Shown in pieces: positions 6,061 to 6,245 of a stretch of 6,245 nt of DNA (positions are counted from its first letter, which is position 1; the number at the start of each line of letters is the position of its first letter). Location: the NCBI GenBank assembly GCA_003532195.1, contig DOFA01000016.1:1-6245 (forward strand), written 5' to 3'. This DNA comes from Clostridiales bacterium. Lineage in GTDB: Bacteria; Bacillota; Clostridia; Saccharofermentanales; UBA5734. The notes under the pieces are model-generated. The model was not told where the DNA came from and did not search any database. It worked only from the letters and a program-made list of their open reading frames with translations. The position numbers were made by a program, and so were the translations under genes.

Positions 6061-6245
6061 ATGGCTTATACACGTATCCCCTATCAAAACACCGTTGATT
6101 TCTGCCGGAGAGTCTTCGCTGCTTATGGATTTTCAGCCGAGGAAAGCGAGCAGATCACCGATGTTCTGCTGACGGCTGATTTATATGGTATTGAGTCGCA
6201 TGGCATCCAGCGCCTGGTCCGTTACCACCAGGAGATCACCGGCGG
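6061..6245 (+). CDS. Ldh2-family malate/L-lactate/ureidoglycolate dehydrogenase, 5' part only
   Basis: The open frame starts at ATG 6061, seven bases after GGAGGAG (6047-6053), and runs off the window after 61 complete codons. Whole family members are about 330-360 residues, so roughly the first sixth is seen. The N-terminal helix FCRRVFAAYGFSAEESEQI (14-32) is followed by VLLTADLYGIESHGIQRLVRY (35-55). This is the family signature A-D/N-x-x-G-x-x-SHG-x-x-R-x-x-x-Y, with His47 as the expected catalytic acid/base. The family uses NAD(P) to interconvert 2-hydroxy acids and 2-keto acids and includes malate, sulfolactate, ureidoglycolate and 2,3-diketogulonate reductases. The substrate cannot be told from this fragment. 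Its place at the end of the operon fits reduction or oxidation of an alpha-hydroxy acid released further down the pathway. It is cut by the window edge and shows no internal damage. Confidence 0.88.
   Translation, partial: MAYTRIPYQNTVDFCRRVFAAYGFSAEESEQITDVLLTADLYGIESHGIQRLVRYHQEITG

Overview
The window reads as one stretch of a bacterial catabolic operon. Six genes lie on the + strand, separated by only 14 to 35 bases, and each has a clear purine-rich Shine-Dalgarno site. No genes were found on the - strand, and there is no RNA gene, transposon, CRISPR array or convincing terminator. The DNA is GC-rich with strong GGAGG-type ribosome sites. Together with a ferredoxin-bearing, oxygen-sensitive type of flavoenzyme, this suggests an anaerobic bacterium, perhaps a GC-rich Firmicute (clostridial or Negativicutes-like). 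That assignment is an inference from style and gene content.

Layout: (1) 52-675, a TetR-family regulator; (2) 705-1424, a creatininase-family metallohydrolase; (3) 1439-2503, a Gfo/Idh/MocA-family NAD(P)-dependent oxidoreductase; (4) 2528-5185, an 885-residue multidomain iron-sulfur flavoprotein; (5) 5221-6042, an SDR of the D-mannonate oxidoreductase (fructuronate reductase-like) type; (6) 6061 to the window end, the start of an Ldh2-type (malate/L-lactate/ureidoglycolate) dehydrogenase, cut by the edge.

The most striking gene is number 4. It contains all the parts of dihydropyrimidine dehydrogenase (DPD) in a different order. The FMN/dihydroorotate-dehydrogenase-like barrel comes first, then the GltD/PreT-like iron-sulfur plus FAD/NAD(P)H module, then the C-terminal ferredoxin. 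The electron-input module sits exactly where the ferredoxin of PreA would begin. The catalytic cysteine of DPD appears to be kept, but by-eye alignment indicates that the pyrimidine-contacting Asn/Thr residues are not, so the substrate may be something other than uracil or thymine.

How the genes may work together (inference): two to three NAD(P)-dependent dehydrogenases, a ring-opening-type hydrolase and an NAD(P)H-driven C=C reductase would suit catabolism of a cyclic substrate. Two readings compete. One is an N-heterocycle route: DPD-like reduction followed by creatininase-like cyclic amide hydrolysis. The other is a cyclitol or sugar-acid route. It resembles the IolG/IolN inositol pathway, in which a creatininase-family enzyme hydrolyses a cyclic diketone and a sugar-acid reductase follows. 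The carbohydrate-type dehydrogenases and the altered pyrimidine site favour the second reading somewhat. No transporter or kinase/aldolase genes are inside the window to settle it.
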